Part shown: positions 8,401 through 15,131 of the stretch, one piece after another
Position numbering within the stretch: position 1 is the first letter of the stretch
Layout of the letters: each line of letters opens with the position of its first letter
DNA from: CAZJTL01 sp964548905
GTDB taxonomy: Bacteria > Cyanobacteriota > Cyanobacteriia > Cyanobacteriales > Xenococcaceae
Assembly (NCBI GenBank): GCA_964548905.1
Contig: CAZJTL010000078.1
Coordinates: 1 to 20,155, forward strand
Length of the DNA: 20,155 nucleotides
Reading direction: 5' to 3'
Position numbers and translations under genes: made by a program
The notes under the pieces: model-generated
What the model saw: the letters and a program-made list of their open reading frames with translations, nothing else
The model's database searches: none
What the model was told of the DNA's origin: nothing

Positions 8401-8722
8401 GAGCATCTTCCGCCCACCAAGTCAGGGCTAAACGTAAACTAAATCCTTGTAGTGCATAATTTTGCAGATGATGGGGAATAACAATTTGCTGCGTTAACCA
8501 CCTTACTTGACGACCTGCCGACCAAATAATGTATCCTTTGTCGTTAAGTGGGGCTAATTGCCAATCAGAGGTTGTAGGGGCGAATGGCCATTCGCCCCTA
8601 CAGGAATTGGGTAAATCGTTATCGAGATAATACCAATTAGCTTGCACGTCAATTTGTGTTAGTTGGCGAAGCTTTTCAATAATTGCTGTGATTTTCTCCG
8701 ATCTCGAGCTTAAAATATTCAT
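5450..8722 (-). CDS. Glycoside hydrolase family 38 alpha-mannosidase
   Basis: A large (1090 residues) retaining alpha-mannosidase, probably cytoplasmic since no signal peptide is visible. GH38 landmarks: NLLGHAHLDMAWLW with zinc ligands H259 and D261, GGMWVEPEVN, WLPDSFGF with nucleophile D371, WNDELYLELHRG, and FNQFHDILPGTS whose H595 is the fourth expected zinc ligand. A beta-sandwich-like region with FVNGTLVQQGDLF precedes the catalytic domain. The ATG at 8722 is preferred; an in-frame TTG at 8746 would add eight residues. Its substrate cannot be told: bacterial members trim mannosides of glycans or storage sugars. Odd features: two copies of a palindrome coding CRGEWPFAPT and CRREWLLAPT (residues 41-50 and 167-176), a third inverted repeat near 508-520, and a low-complexity heptad-repeat insertion near 709-737. 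All keep the frame. The final IRD and the stop come from the CCCTAAT repeat. Confidence 0.93.
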   Translation of the reverse strand: MNILSSRSEKITAIIEKLRQLTQIDVQANWYYLDNDLPNSCRGEWPFAPTTSDWQLAPLNDKGYIIWSAGRQVRWLTQQIVIPHHLQNYALQGFSLRLALTWWAEDAQIFVNGTLVQQGDLFDSSARILLTRSATPGEEITVTIRLVSPGHDIGALMRSKLIYEVDCRREWLLAPTGMKGENYLDPGFIADELTVLQKYLENFEADKLHLFERELEKIDWNVIANREKFDRNLTTLRQNLLPLAENLKQRSLNLLGHAHLDMAWLWTSSETYEVGQRTFASVLNLQQEYPYLTFCHTSPALYAWIEENNPDLFAAIQNAIEQEKWEVLGGMWVEPEVNITSGESLVRQLLYGQNYCLEKFGAIAKIAWLPDSFGFTWQLPQIFKQAGIDYFVTGKLHWNDTNQFPHGCFWWRAPDGTEILTLMSPPNLTGVMDTNPITMANYAVSWEQQTGLKESFWLPGVGDHGGGPTRDMLEVQERWQHSPFFPRIEFTTAIDYLEKISLNAETNVGTRMPTQGTSLHKEFPVWNDELYLELHRGCYTTHADRKRFNRYCEGLLYQAELFAAIALTVDRDLHSQQWQQKIDEAWKKVLFNQFHDILPGTSIREVFVEADRTDREAIAIAENILAESLQAIANQIQLPSPPKPNAKPIIIFNSLNWERSELVPLSSLGEIYDLEGKQIPTQIIDEQELVFFAQNIPSVGYRLFWFFEREQGAGSREQGAGNGNQRGGEAEGQRSEEDRFNSSLLVLENEYLKVTVNSETGDLDSIFDKINQKEILSAAGNQLQAFVDRGQYWDAWNINPNYEQHSLAPTQLKSIACLDNGILQQRIRVIRQLNKSEFTQDYILQANSPILKIATIVDWQEEHVMVKAAFPLTLTSNSTAYEIACGAIERPNNSEEPHQQAKWEVAALHWADLTDSEQNYGISLLNDCKYGYDSQGDRLRLTLLRSPRWPDPEADKGFHQFTYAIYPHTNSWQSAQTVCQGYQLNIPLQVLLWEPDRTRRTNKLPTVGKFIDLQAENLILMALKSSDRDNLILRFYECHGKTANFNLESDLNLALGDRLNLLEQPIQNETTNHIKPWQIASFELEKGIRD
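6512..6597. repeat. Heptad repeat inserted in the alpha-mannosidase gene
   Basis: CCCTGCT occurs five times in perfect tandem (6560-6594), next to degenerate CTCTGCC-type units (about 6512-6548). The block encodes the repetitive REQGAGS-REQGAGN region and an adjoining charged stretch, about residues 709-737 of the enzyme, with no counterpart in GH38 motifs. It resembles the pyrimidine half of the intergenic tracts. Confidence 0.9.
7164..7202. repeat. In-gene inverted repeat with TGTAGGGACG arms
   Basis: Arms TGTAGGGACG (7164-7173) and CGTCCCTACA (7193-7202) are perfect complements around a 19-nt loop, 39 nt in total (13 codons). The element encodes residues about 508-520 of the GH38 enzyme, just before the conserved PVWNDELYLELHRG motif. 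Confidence 0.75.
8195..8224. repeat. In-gene palindromic element, degenerate copy
   Basis: The 28-bp core 8196-8223 matches the core of the 8573-8602 palindrome at 25 of 28 positions, with mismatches that break pairing. It encodes CRREWLLAPT in the alpha-mannosidase, in the same reading frame and orientation as the other copy. Confidence 0.8.
8573..8602. repeat. In-gene perfect 30-bp palindrome
   Basis: The 15-nt arm TGTAGGGGCGAATGG is followed immediately by its exact reverse complement CCATTCGCCCCTACA. It encodes residues 41-50 (CRGEWPFAPT) of the alpha-mannosidase and would form a very stable hairpin near the 5' end of that mRNA. It resembles REP-type palindromes dispersed in cyanobacterial genomes. 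Confidence 0.9.
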
Positions 8723-8781
8723 AATTAGCCGCTTTAATCCAAGCAACGAATTAATAATAGACTATTAGTATTGTTTTTCTG

Positions 8782-8834
8782 TTCCCTATATCCCTAGCCC
8801 CTAATCCCTAACCCCTAATCCCTAACCCCTATTC
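8782..8834. repeat. Heptad repeat tract B (CCCTAAT/CCCTAAC)
   Basis: Alternating CCCTAAT, CCCTAAC and CCCTAGC units fill the space between the divergent alpha-mannosidase and SnoaL-like genes. The tract ends about ten bases before the SnoaL-like start, so that gene has no recognisable Shine-Dalgarno sequence. It looks like only the pyrimidine half of the larger mosaic tracts. Confidence 0.85.
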
Positions 8835-8840
8835 TCGATT

Positions 8841-9239
8841 ATGATTAGTAATGTCGATCTTATTAAATCTATTTATCAAGCTTTCCAACAGGGTGATCTC
8901 GATCGCGTACTTGAGTTACTCGATCCTCAAGTAGCATGGACTGAAGCTGAAGGTATTACAGAAGGCGGAATTTTTATTGGTAGGGAAGCGGTATTAAAGG
9001 AAGTATTTTTAAAAATTGCTGCGGAATGGGACAATTTTCAAGCAGATGTTGATGAATGGATTGATGCTGGCGATATAGTTATTTCTCTAGGCTATGATAG
9101 CGGCATTTACAAAGCGACTGGCAAAAGTATGCGTGCGGCGACAGCATCCTTTTGGACGTTGAAAAATGGTAAAGTTGTTAAGTTTGTTCAATATATCGAT
9201 ACTTTAAAAGTATTCCAAGCACTGTCCGCGAATAAATGA
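8841..9239 (+). CDS. SnoaL-like / NTF2-fold protein
   Basis: A 132-residue protein of the ketosteroid isomerase-like NTF2 superfamily. Supporting features are the N-terminal helix IYQAFQQGDLDRVLELLDPQVAWTE, the GGIFIGREAVLKEVF segment, and the final strands with SFWTLKNGKVVKFVQYID, typical of the SnoaL-like group found widely in cyanobacteria. Members are small alpha+beta-barrel dimers with a hydrophobic pocket; many are enzymes, many have unknown ligands, and no specific reaction can be assigned here. Its stop overlaps the lnt start by four bases (ATGA), so the two are translationally coupled, but no functional link to lipoprotein acylation is known. The start is the ATG at 8841, right after a repeat tract. 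Confidence 0.88.
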   Translation: MISNVDLIKSIYQAFQQGDLDRVLELLDPQVAWTEAEGITEGGIFIGREAVLKEVFLKIAAEWDNFQADVDEWIDAGDIVISLGYDSGIYKATGKSMRAATASFWTLKNGKVVKFVQYIDTLKVFQALSANK

Positions 9240-10888
9240 AAAAAATTGCCCTTGCTTTGGGTAGTGGAATTTTAATGGGTTTGACTACAGCACCAGTTGA
9301 AGCTTGGTTTTTAGCTTGGTTTGCTTTAGTTCCACTTTGGTTAATAATTCTCCAACCCCGACAGGAAAAAAACGTCGAGGCGATCGCACAAGCTGCTTAC
9401 AAGAGTAAATTTATCAAATTATGGCAGTTTGCTAGCAAAGATCGAGCTTATCTACTTGCTTTTCTTTGGGGAGTTGGCTATCACGGCATAGCTTTAGCTT
9501 GGATTACTGGAATTCATCCCTTAACTTGGATGGGAGTTCCCTGGTTTGCAAGTTTATCGATCGCCATTTTTTGTTGGATTGCGATCGTTTTTTGGGGAGC
9601 AAGTTTAGTATTTATTTGGTCAATTGGGTTTAAATATTTAGTCAAACAAATTGAAAAAAATAGTTTGATAAACTCAAATAAACAATTTATTTGGATTGCT
9701 TTAATTAAAGTTTTACTTGGCGTTACTTTTTGGTGTATTTTAGAGCAATTATGGAGTATGACTCCTCTCTGGTGGAGTTCTTTGTCTTATACTCAAAGTC
9801 CTCATAATTTATTGATTCTACAATTAAGTCAAATTTCTGGAGCTACAACTGTAACAGCCGCGATCGTCATTGTAAATGGCTTAATCGCATCAGTTATTGG
9901 GCAACTCAAACAACATTTCCCTCAGCAACCAAAGCAGCTAGTAACCTTCTTATCTTGGCCTTTAATCTTTTTAATTGGCTTACATCTCATCGGTTTATTA
10001 ATTTATATTCAACCAGTTGTACAAATAGGAAAAACACCTATCAAAGTAGGTATAATTCAAGGTAATGTTCCCAATCAAATCAAGCTTTATTCTGTAGGCT
10101 GGCGTAAAGCATTAGAAGGTTATACTACTGGTTACAATTTGTTAGCCAATGAAAATGTTGATATTATCCTTACTCCCGAAACAGCTTTACCTTTTTATTG
10201 GGAAGATTTGGTTAATAATTTTAATTCTTTTTATTCAGCCATAATTGCTCGTGGTGTACCTGTTTGGCTAGGTGCTTATGGCAAACAAGCAGATAACTTT
10301 ACCAACAGTTTATTTACTATTACTGGCGATGGCAAAATTTTTAGCCGTTACAACAAAGCTAAATTGGTTCCTTTAGGAGAATATATTCCCTTTGAGAGAA
10401 TTCTAGGAAATATAATTCATCGAATCTCACCTCTTGATAATCGCTTGGCTGCTGGTAAACCCAATCAGATTTTTCAAACACCTTTTGGGCAAGCGATCGC
10501 GGGTATTTGTTACGAATCGGCTTTTCCCGAGCATTTTCGCTATCAAGCCTCAGCAGGAGGAGAGTTTATCCTTACTGTCTCTAATAACGATTATTACAGC
10601 AAAGCGATGCCAGCTCAACATCACGCCCAAGACGTAATCAGGGCGATCGAGAGCGATCGCTGGCTGGCAAGAGCAACTAACACAGGTTATTCAGCAATTA
10701 TTGACCCTCGTGGTAGAACTCTCTGGAAATCTGAACTCGATCTTTATCAGCTACATACTGATACCATTTATAAGCAAAACAGTAAAACTTTATACGTGCG
10801 TTTGGGAAATTGGTTGGTTATATTTTTATCAATCTTGACCTCGATTGTAATTTTGATTTATAGTGCAAAATTGTTTTTGAAGTCATGA
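9236..10888 (+). CDS. lnt: Apolipoprotein N-acyltransferase
   Basis: Lnt adds the third acyl chain to the N-terminal cysteine of lipoproteins in the membrane. The 550-residue protein has several N-terminal membrane helices (roughly residues 5-40, 72-90, 100-135, 150-172, 195-222 and 238-262) followed by a periplasmic nitrilase-like domain. The Glu-Lys-Cys triad is visible: E315 in LTPETALPF, K374 in RYNKAKLVPLGEYIPF and C425 in AGICYESAFPEH. A final helix spans about 524-545. The protein is somewhat longer than the E. coli enzyme, partly from a loop after the first helices. It overlaps the upstream SnoaL-like gene by ATGA, and its last 31 bp overlap the 3' end of the convergent GerMN gene. 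Confidence 0.95.
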   Translation: MKKIALALGSGILMGLTTAPVEAWFLAWFALVPLWLIILQPRQEKNVEAIAQAAYKSKFIKLWQFASKDRAYLLAFLWGVGYHGIALAWITGIHPLTWMGVPWFASLSIAIFCWIAIVFWGASLVFIWSIGFKYLVKQIEKNSLINSNKQFIWIALIKVLLGVTFWCILEQLWSMTPLWWSSLSYTQSPHNLLILQLSQISGATTVTAAIVIVNGLIASVIGQLKQHFPQQPKQLVTFLSWPLIFLIGLHLIGLLIYIQPVVQIGKTPIKVGIIQGNVPNQIKLYSVGWRKALEGYTTGYNLLANENVDIILTPETALPFYWEDLVNNFNSFYSAIIARGVPVWLGAYGKQADNFTNSLFTITGDGKIFSRYNKAKLVPLGEYIPFERILGNIIHRISPLDNRLAAGKPNQIFQTPFGQAIAGICYESAFPEHFRYQASAGGEFILTVSNNDYYSKAMPAQHHAQDVIRAIESDRWLARATNTGYSAIIDPRGRTLWKSELDLYQLHTDTIYKQNSKTLYVRLGNWLVIFLSILTSIVILIYSAKLFLKS

Positions 10889-11484
10889 CGGGTAGTGGGT
10901 TGTTCGAGAATCAATCCTTCACCACCTAGAGGTTTTTCGATGGGTTTCCCTTCAACATTAATCCAGACTTTAGCGTTATTATCTAAACTGGTTGCTGTAT
11001 ATAAAACTTGAGCAACACGACCAATCATTGCCGTACTACCACCACCACTGGTAAATTCTTGAGACAAGTTAACGTGAATTCCTTTTTCATCTGTACTTAA
11101 ACTGAGTAGTTTAGTCCCTTGGGGAATTGTGGTTGTCAATTGTCCTGAATTTTGTTCCGAATTTGGACCATTAAGTAAAATTTGAAAAATACTTTCTAAA
11201 ACTTTAGTTCGATCGGTCGATTTAGCTACAGAAATAGTAGCAGGAGCTGCTTCAATTTTACTAGAAGTAGCACTAATCCAATAAACCTGTACTTGTTCCT
11301 GTTGAGTGGGTGACTCAGGAGGCTGTTGGGGTTTTACTGTTTCTGGTACAGAAGGGGTTGGGGTTTTAGTGAATAAAGTTTGTTTTGCCAACCAAGCTGT
11401 ACCGCCACCTATAGCTAAAATAGCGATCGCAATTCCAGCAATTAACCCTAAAGGTACACGACGACTTTGTTTTTGATTTTCCAT
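10858..11484 (-). CDS. GerMN-domain membrane-anchored protein
   Basis: A 208-residue protein with a single N-terminal membrane helix (about residues 12-33), a proline/glutamine-rich linker (38-62) and a GerMN domain (about 68-195) containing the motifs IHVNLSQEF, GGGSTAMIGRVAQVLYTATS and VWINVEGKPIE. GerMN is named from the Bacillus spore germination protein GerM; in cyanobacteria it occurs in envelope proteins of unknown role. It should face the periplasm. AGGAGA at 11491-11496 gives a strong Shine-Dalgarno six bases before the ATG at 11484. The gene follows the DUF2993 gene by 75 bp on the same strand. Its 3' end overlaps the convergent lnt gene by 31 bp. Confidence 0.88.
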   Translation of the reverse strand: MENQKQSRRVPLGLIAGIAIAILAIGGGTAWLAKQTLFTKTPTPSVPETVKPQQPPESPTQQEQVQVYWISATSSKIEAAPATISVAKSTDRTKVLESIFQILLNGPNSEQNSGQLTTTIPQGTKLLSLSTDEKGIHVNLSQEFTSGGGSTAMIGRVAQVLYTATSLDNNAKVWINVEGKPIEKPLGGEGLILEQPTTRHDFKNNFAL

Positions 11485-11559
11485 GATAATTCTCCTAACC
11501 GAGAGAAGTTTCCCAACTGAGAGTAAATTGTGAATAATAATAAAGAAACTGTGGTAATT

Positions 11560-12417
11560 TTACTCGTTTGGCAGGGGAGATGCTGGTGTGAACGGTTCGA
11601 GACGAGTAAAAGCAGCTAGATCGAGAACGCGATCGTTTATTTTTAATTGTAAAAGCCTGACAAGCAGACCTTGTTGTTTAAAATTGTCTAAATCGACACG
11701 ATCGCTAAAACCTCGCGCAAAACCATTGAGTAACTTAGAAGAAATAGCTTTCCCGTTAACTGTTCCAGTTGGATCGATTATTTGAATCCTCCTTCCTGCT
11801 GCTAAGTGTAGTCCAAATTCTAACCTAACATCTAGCAGTTGGTCGAATTGCTGCTGAAATTGCTTCTCAGAGTCTATTTCAGGCTGAGGACGGCTTAACT
11901 GTAATTGAATGCTTAAGCGATTTTTATTTAAAAAATCTAGAGTTAAATTTTTAACTTGATAAGGTGATGATTCTTCTGTTTCACTTCCTGCGATCGTCCG
12001 ACTCAGCAATTTTTCCAATTGAGATTTAATTTTAGGAGATTGCAGTCCCTGATTGAGATCTTCTTCCTTAATCACCAAATGCAATCCTGTATTGAAGGGC
12101 TTTCGTAGAGATTTCCTCAGATGATTAAGATTCGTTTTCCTCAAGTATTTTCGGTCTAAGTCGATCGCGTCGGTTTCTAATTCACATTTATCGATATTCA
12201 GCTCATTTCTATATTCTAAGCCACGCCCAGCCAGTCTAATTTTATTGACCTTACCTTGTAGAATTTGATAACTAGGAGCATTATCAACTCTAACTTTTAA
12301 CTCTTTCACCTCCGTAAATTGAGAGCGAACGGCATTAGCGATCGCGCGATCGACTACAAAACCAGAAGCAGAAACGACAGAAAATAAACCAGCAAGAATG
12401 GATGTGATTAGTTCCAT
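11560..12417 (-). CDS. LmeA-like / DUF2993 phospholipid-binding protein
   Basis: A 285-residue protein of the DUF2993 family, related to mycobacterial LmeA, which binds phospholipids and helps mature lipomannan. Features are a hydrophobic N-terminus (residues 3-20), the segment ANAVRSQFTEVKELKVRVDN followed by YQILQGKVNKIRLAGRGL, and alternating beta-strand patterns ending in INDRVLDLAAFTRLEP. Cyanobacterial members are common and their role is not established; envelope lipid handling is an inference. The ATG at 12417 is directly preceded by repeat tract C, leaving no Shine-Dalgarno sequence and putting the mRNA leader in TTAGGGR-type repeat. It sits in the minus-strand series efp, accB, this gene and the GerMN gene. 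Confidence 0.85.
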   Translation of the reverse strand: MELITSILAGLFSVVSASGFVVDRAIANAVRSQFTEVKELKVRVDNAPSYQILQGKVNKIRLAGRGLEYRNELNIDKCELETDAIDLDRKYLRKTNLNHLRKSLRKPFNTGLHLVIKEEDLNQGLQSPKIKSQLEKLLSRTIAGSETEESSPYQVKNLTLDFLNKNRLSIQLQLSRPQPEIDSEKQFQQQFDQLLDVRLEFGLHLAAGRRIQIIDPTGTVNGKAISSKLLNGFARGFSDRVDLDNFKQQGLLVRLLQLKINDRVLDLAAFTRLEPFTPASPLPNE

Positions 12418-12512
12418 GAATTAGGGGTTAGGGATTAGGGATTAGGGAAAAAAGTCTAAAGTCTGAAGTCTAAAGTTATTTTCTTTCTGCCTCTCTGCCT
12501 CTCTGCCTCTGA
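12418..12512. repeat. Mosaic heptad/octad repeat tract C
   Basis: In order: TTAGGGG/TTAGGGA units (12421-12447), AAGTCTA/AAGTCTG/AAGTCTA (12452-12472), a T-rich stretch (about 12474-12486), then CTGCCTCT three times in exact octads (12487-12510). It separates accB from the DUF2993 gene and abuts both. Four G-runs at 12424-12447 have 3-4 nt loops, a canonical G-quadruplex pattern on the plus strand. Confidence 0.9.
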
Positions 12513-12518
12513 AGCACT

Positions 12519-13022
12519 TTACTCCCCTTTTACCCACATTAAATTCTGCCCATATTCTACTGGTTGTCCATTTTCTACTAAAACTTCCATGACTACGCCT
12601 GATAGTTCGGACTCAATCTCATTCATCAGCTTCATGGCTTCAATGATACAGACAGTTTGATTCTTACTAATGCGATCGCCAACTTCAACGAATGCTGCTT
12701 CATCAGGGGCGGGAGCGCGATAAAATGTACCTACCATCGGTGAGGTAATGGCAATCCATTTCTTATCTACTGGAGAGGGAGCAGGTGTTTCTGTGCGCTC
12801 TCCATTATTATTAACGGTTGGAAGTGCTATTGGCTTTGGCGAAGTTAAATTATTAGGCATAGCTGTAGATACGGTCGCAGTTCCAGTCCTTTCAGTGCCA
12901 AAGACACCAACGCCTTTTTTAACAGTTAATTCAAAATCCTCGTTTTTTAAGGTTAACTCTGTAATATCTGTTTGAGCGATTGTCCCAAGCAGTTCACGGA
13001 GTTCCTGAAAATTTATAGACAC
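12519..13022 (-). CDS. accB: Biotin carboxyl carrier protein of acetyl-CoA carboxylase
   Basis: AccB carries the carboxybiotin between the biotin carboxylase and carboxyltransferase of acetyl-CoA carboxylase, the first committed step of fatty acid synthesis. The N-terminal part (residues 1-38, FQELRELLGTIAQTDITELTLK) matches plastid/cyanobacterial BCCP. A flexible alanine/proline-rich linker follows (about 50-85), then the biotinyl domain (90-167) with EAMKLMNE, where K131 is biotinylated. The start is a GTG at 13022, which gives the conserved N-terminus; GAGGA at 13033-13037 is a plausible ribosome binding site ten bases upstream. It follows efp by 97 bp on the same strand, a pairing common in cyanobacteria, with an inverted repeat in the gap. 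Confidence 0.96.
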   Translation of the reverse strand: MSINFQELRELLGTIAQTDITELTLKNEDFELTVKKGVGVFGTERTGTATVSTAMPNNLTSPKPIALPTVNNNGERTETPAPSPVDKKWIAITSPMVGTFYRAPAPDEAAFVEVGDRISKNQTVCIIEAMKLMNEIESELSGVVMEVLVENGQPVEYGQNLMWVKGE

Positions 13023-13061
13023 AAAATATATATCCTCAGTTGCATCGATAAAATAGCCATA

Positions 13062-13114
13062 AGCTATCAGCTATCTTAGATGTGCGATCGCACAACACTA
13101 GATAACTAATAGCT
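13062..13114. repeat. HIP1-centred inverted repeat between efp and accB
   Basis: The center TGTGCGATCGCACA (13081-13094) is a perfect 14-bp palindrome containing the HIP1 octamer. Outer arms AGCTATCAGCTATCTTAG and CTAGATAACTAATAGCT pair with one bulge and a few mismatches, giving a long imperfect hairpin in the efp-accB transcript. The outer arms look like degenerate TAGCTAT-type heptads. No T-run follows, so it is not a classical terminator. Confidence 0.7.
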
Positions 13115-13119
13115 AATAA

Positions 13120-13677
13120 TTATTCTCTTCCTAAATAAGAACCGTCGCGCGTATCCACTTTAATTCTCTCACCTACAGAGATAAATAAAGGTACCATTAC
13201 CTGAGCGCCAGTTTCGACGATCGCTGGCTTAGTTCCACCAGTAGCAGTATCCCCCTTAACTCCAGGATCGGTTTCGACTATTTCCAATATTACTGAAGTA
13301 GGCAGATCGACTTCAAGAACTTGTCCGTCCCAAAAAAGAATATTGACTTCCATTTCTTCTTTTATGTACTTGACGCGATCGCCAAGTTGACTGGTAGTCA
13401 GACGGGTTTCTTCATAAGTCTCCATATCCATAAAGACGTACTCTTCAGCCTCTTTATAGGTATGCTGCATGGTTCTTTTTTCTAAATTAGCTTGAGGTAC
13501 GGTTTCCCCTGCTCGGAAGGTGCGTTCGACTACGTTTCCTGACTGCACGTTTTTTAATTTAGTACGTACAAAAGCAGAGCCTTTACCAGGTTTGACGTGG
13601 AGAAATTCAACCACTCGCCAAACTGACCCATCTAATTCAATTGTTACACCACTCCGAAAATCGTTGCTAGAAATCAT
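13120..13677 (-). CDS. efp: Translation elongation factor P
   Basis: EF-P relieves ribosome stalling at polyproline stretches. The 185-residue length and three-domain layout are standard. The domain I loop shows HVKPGKGSAFVRTKLKN, with K32 at the tip that contacts the peptidyl-transferase center; this is the lysine type, not the arginine type rhamnosylated by EarP. Whether K32 is modified is unknown, and no EpmA/EpmB gene is in view. The C-terminal domain ends with VPLFISVGERIKVDTRDGSYLGRE, a strong family signature. The ATG at 13677 has only a weak AAAGAG upstream. accB lies downstream on the same strand and the cyclophilin gene is divergent across a 194-bp gap that should hold both promoters. 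Confidence 0.97.
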   Translation of the reverse strand: MISSNDFRSGVTIELDGSVWRVVEFLHVKPGKGSAFVRTKLKNVQSGNVVERTFRAGETVPQANLEKRTMQHTYKEAEEYVFMDMETYEETRLTTSQLGDRVKYIKEEMEVNILFWDGQVLEVDLPTSVILEIVETDPGVKGDTATGGTKPAIVETGAQVMVPLFISVGERIKVDTRDGSYLGRE

Positions 13678-13871
13678 GAAGCTCTTTCACAGGCTTGTTG
13701 ACCAAAATTCCATTCTATATGACAAGCGTATCTTTCGTGAATTTTCACAAAACATTGACAAGGGTTAATCCAAACTAAGAACATACTTGATGAGAACCTT
13801 GTGAAATCTTTGTTAAGGTTCGACTCAAATCAAAATTGGCTCAGGTTGGGGATAACAATTGAGATAAATCT

Positions 13872-15011
13872 ATGAAAACTAAAGAAAATATTCTGGTTCA
13901 TTGGGTAAAAAGCTTATTTAAAATTAGCGCGATCACAATTTTATGGCTATCGCTATCATTAGGAATAAGTGCTGCTAGCTGGAATTGGCAAGATGATTCT
14001 GCCATCTTAATTAGTAAATTACCAGCAAAAGATGCTATCACCGATCCTCAAGCAATTTTGAGATATGCACTGCCCATCGACAACGATACGATTAGAAAAG
14101 CACAAGCAGATTTAGAAGATATTGCCAAACAAGTTAGAGCTAAACGTTGGACTTCGATCGGACGCGATGTTAACAGCGCTGCCAATATTTTGACCAACCG
14201 CAGTGACAAAATCTTAGCCACTGTTCCTGAAGAAAGAAAAGAAAAAGCCCAAACCCTTCTGCAACAAATGCAAGATGAAATTGTCCAACTACAAGCAGCC
14301 ACAGAAGCCAAAGACAAAGAAACTATTCTCGACGAAAGAAATAAATTGCTTTCCTCAGTGGGGGATTTAGAAGCATTAATGGTCAAAGGATTTCCCTTTG
14401 AAATTCCTTCAGAATATGCTAATCTTCCCAAACTCATGGGTCGAGCCACTGTAGCCATGGAAACTACTAAAGGTAACTTAACTATTGTGGTTGATGGTTA
14501 TAGTGCGCCTATTAATGCAGGTAATTTCGTCGATTTAGTACAGCGAGGTTTTTATAATGGCTTAGATTTTTCTCGTGGCGGCGATGACTTTGTAATTCAA
14601 AGTGGCGATCCAGCAGGAGAGGAAGATGGATTTATCGATCCCAAAACGGGTAAATATCGCTCTATTCCTATGGAAGTGCTAATTAGCGACGAAGATAAAC
14701 CTATTTACGGCAATACTTTGGAAGATTTGGGTATTTATTTAGCTAACCTAGCTCTACCTTTTAATGCTTATGGTGCGGTTGCTTTAGCTAGCCCTGCTGA
14801 CGATCCTAACGGTGGCTCTTCTCAATTTTTCTTCTTTAAATTTGATACTGAGTTAACCCCACCAGGATTTAATTTGATGGACGGACGTTACTCCGTTTTC
14901 GGTTACGTACTTGATGGAAAATCCGTCCTAGAAGAACTGACAGCAAAAGATAAAATTATTTCTGCCAAAGTTATTGATGGCTTAGATAATTTGGTTCAAC
15001 CCAGGGGGTAG
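13872..15011 (+). CDS. TLP40/CYP38-type cyclophilin-like protein
   Basis: A 379-residue secreted cyclophilin-like protein. It has an N-terminal hydrophobic signal (about residues 15-34), a helical PsbQ-like bundle (about 55-170, with IRKAQADLEDIAKQVRAKRW) and a C-terminal cyclophilin domain (about 190-375, with GRATVAMETTKGNLTIVV and FVDLVQRGFYNGLDFSRGG). This layout is that of plant TLP40/CYP38, a thylakoid lumen factor for photosystem II assembly and repair. The canonical FHRV motif reads FSRG, so peptidyl-prolyl isomerase activity may be lost, as reported for CYP38. A lumenal or periplasmic location is expected. The psbH/psbN genes are 9 kb away, so only a functional link is implied. The last residues and the TAG stop lie in repeat tract D. 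Confidence 0.92.
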   Translation: MKTKENILVHWVKSLFKISAITILWLSLSLGISAASWNWQDDSAILISKLPAKDAITDPQAILRYALPIDNDTIRKAQADLEDIAKQVRAKRWTSIGRDVNSAANILTNRSDKILATVPEERKEKAQTLLQQMQDEIVQLQAATEAKDKETILDERNKLLSSVGDLEALMVKGFPFEIPSEYANLPKLMGRATVAMETTKGNLTIVVDGYSAPINAGNFVDLVQRGFYNGLDFSRGGDDFVIQSGDPAGEEDGFIDPKTGKYRSIPMEVLISDEDKPIYGNTLEDLGIYLANLALPFNAYGAVALASPADDPNGGSSQFFFFKFDTELTPPGFNLMDGRYSVFGYVLDGKSVLEELTAKDKIISAKVIDGLDNLVQPRG

Positions 15012-15127
15012 GGATTAGGGGCTAGGGGTTAGGGTGTAGGGGAAAAGTCTTAAGTCTTAAGTCTTAAGTTTTTTCCTCCTGCCTTCTATTCCCTGTTCCC
15101 TTTTTTTTCAATGAACCATGAACCATA
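15004..15127. repeat. Mosaic heptad repeat tract D
   Basis: In order: a G-run/TTAGGGG/TGTAGGG block (15004-15042), AAGTCTT three times (15045-15065), T6 (15069-15074), CCTCCTGCCTTC, TATTCCCTGTTCCC, T8 (15101-15108) and ATGAACC units (15111-15124). Positions 15082-15127 match 5267-5312 of tract A in reverse complement at 43 of 46 positions. The tract contains the stop codon of the cyclophilin gene and reaches to within five bases of the thiL start. Confidence 0.9.
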
Positions 15128-15131
15128 AGCT

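Noticed and set aside
12421..12447. TTAGGG units resembling vertebrate telomere repeats
   Set aside because: The repeating unit is seven bases (TTAGGGA/TTAGGGG), interspersed with other heptads, in a bacterial chromosome context; it is a short tandem repeat, not a telomere.
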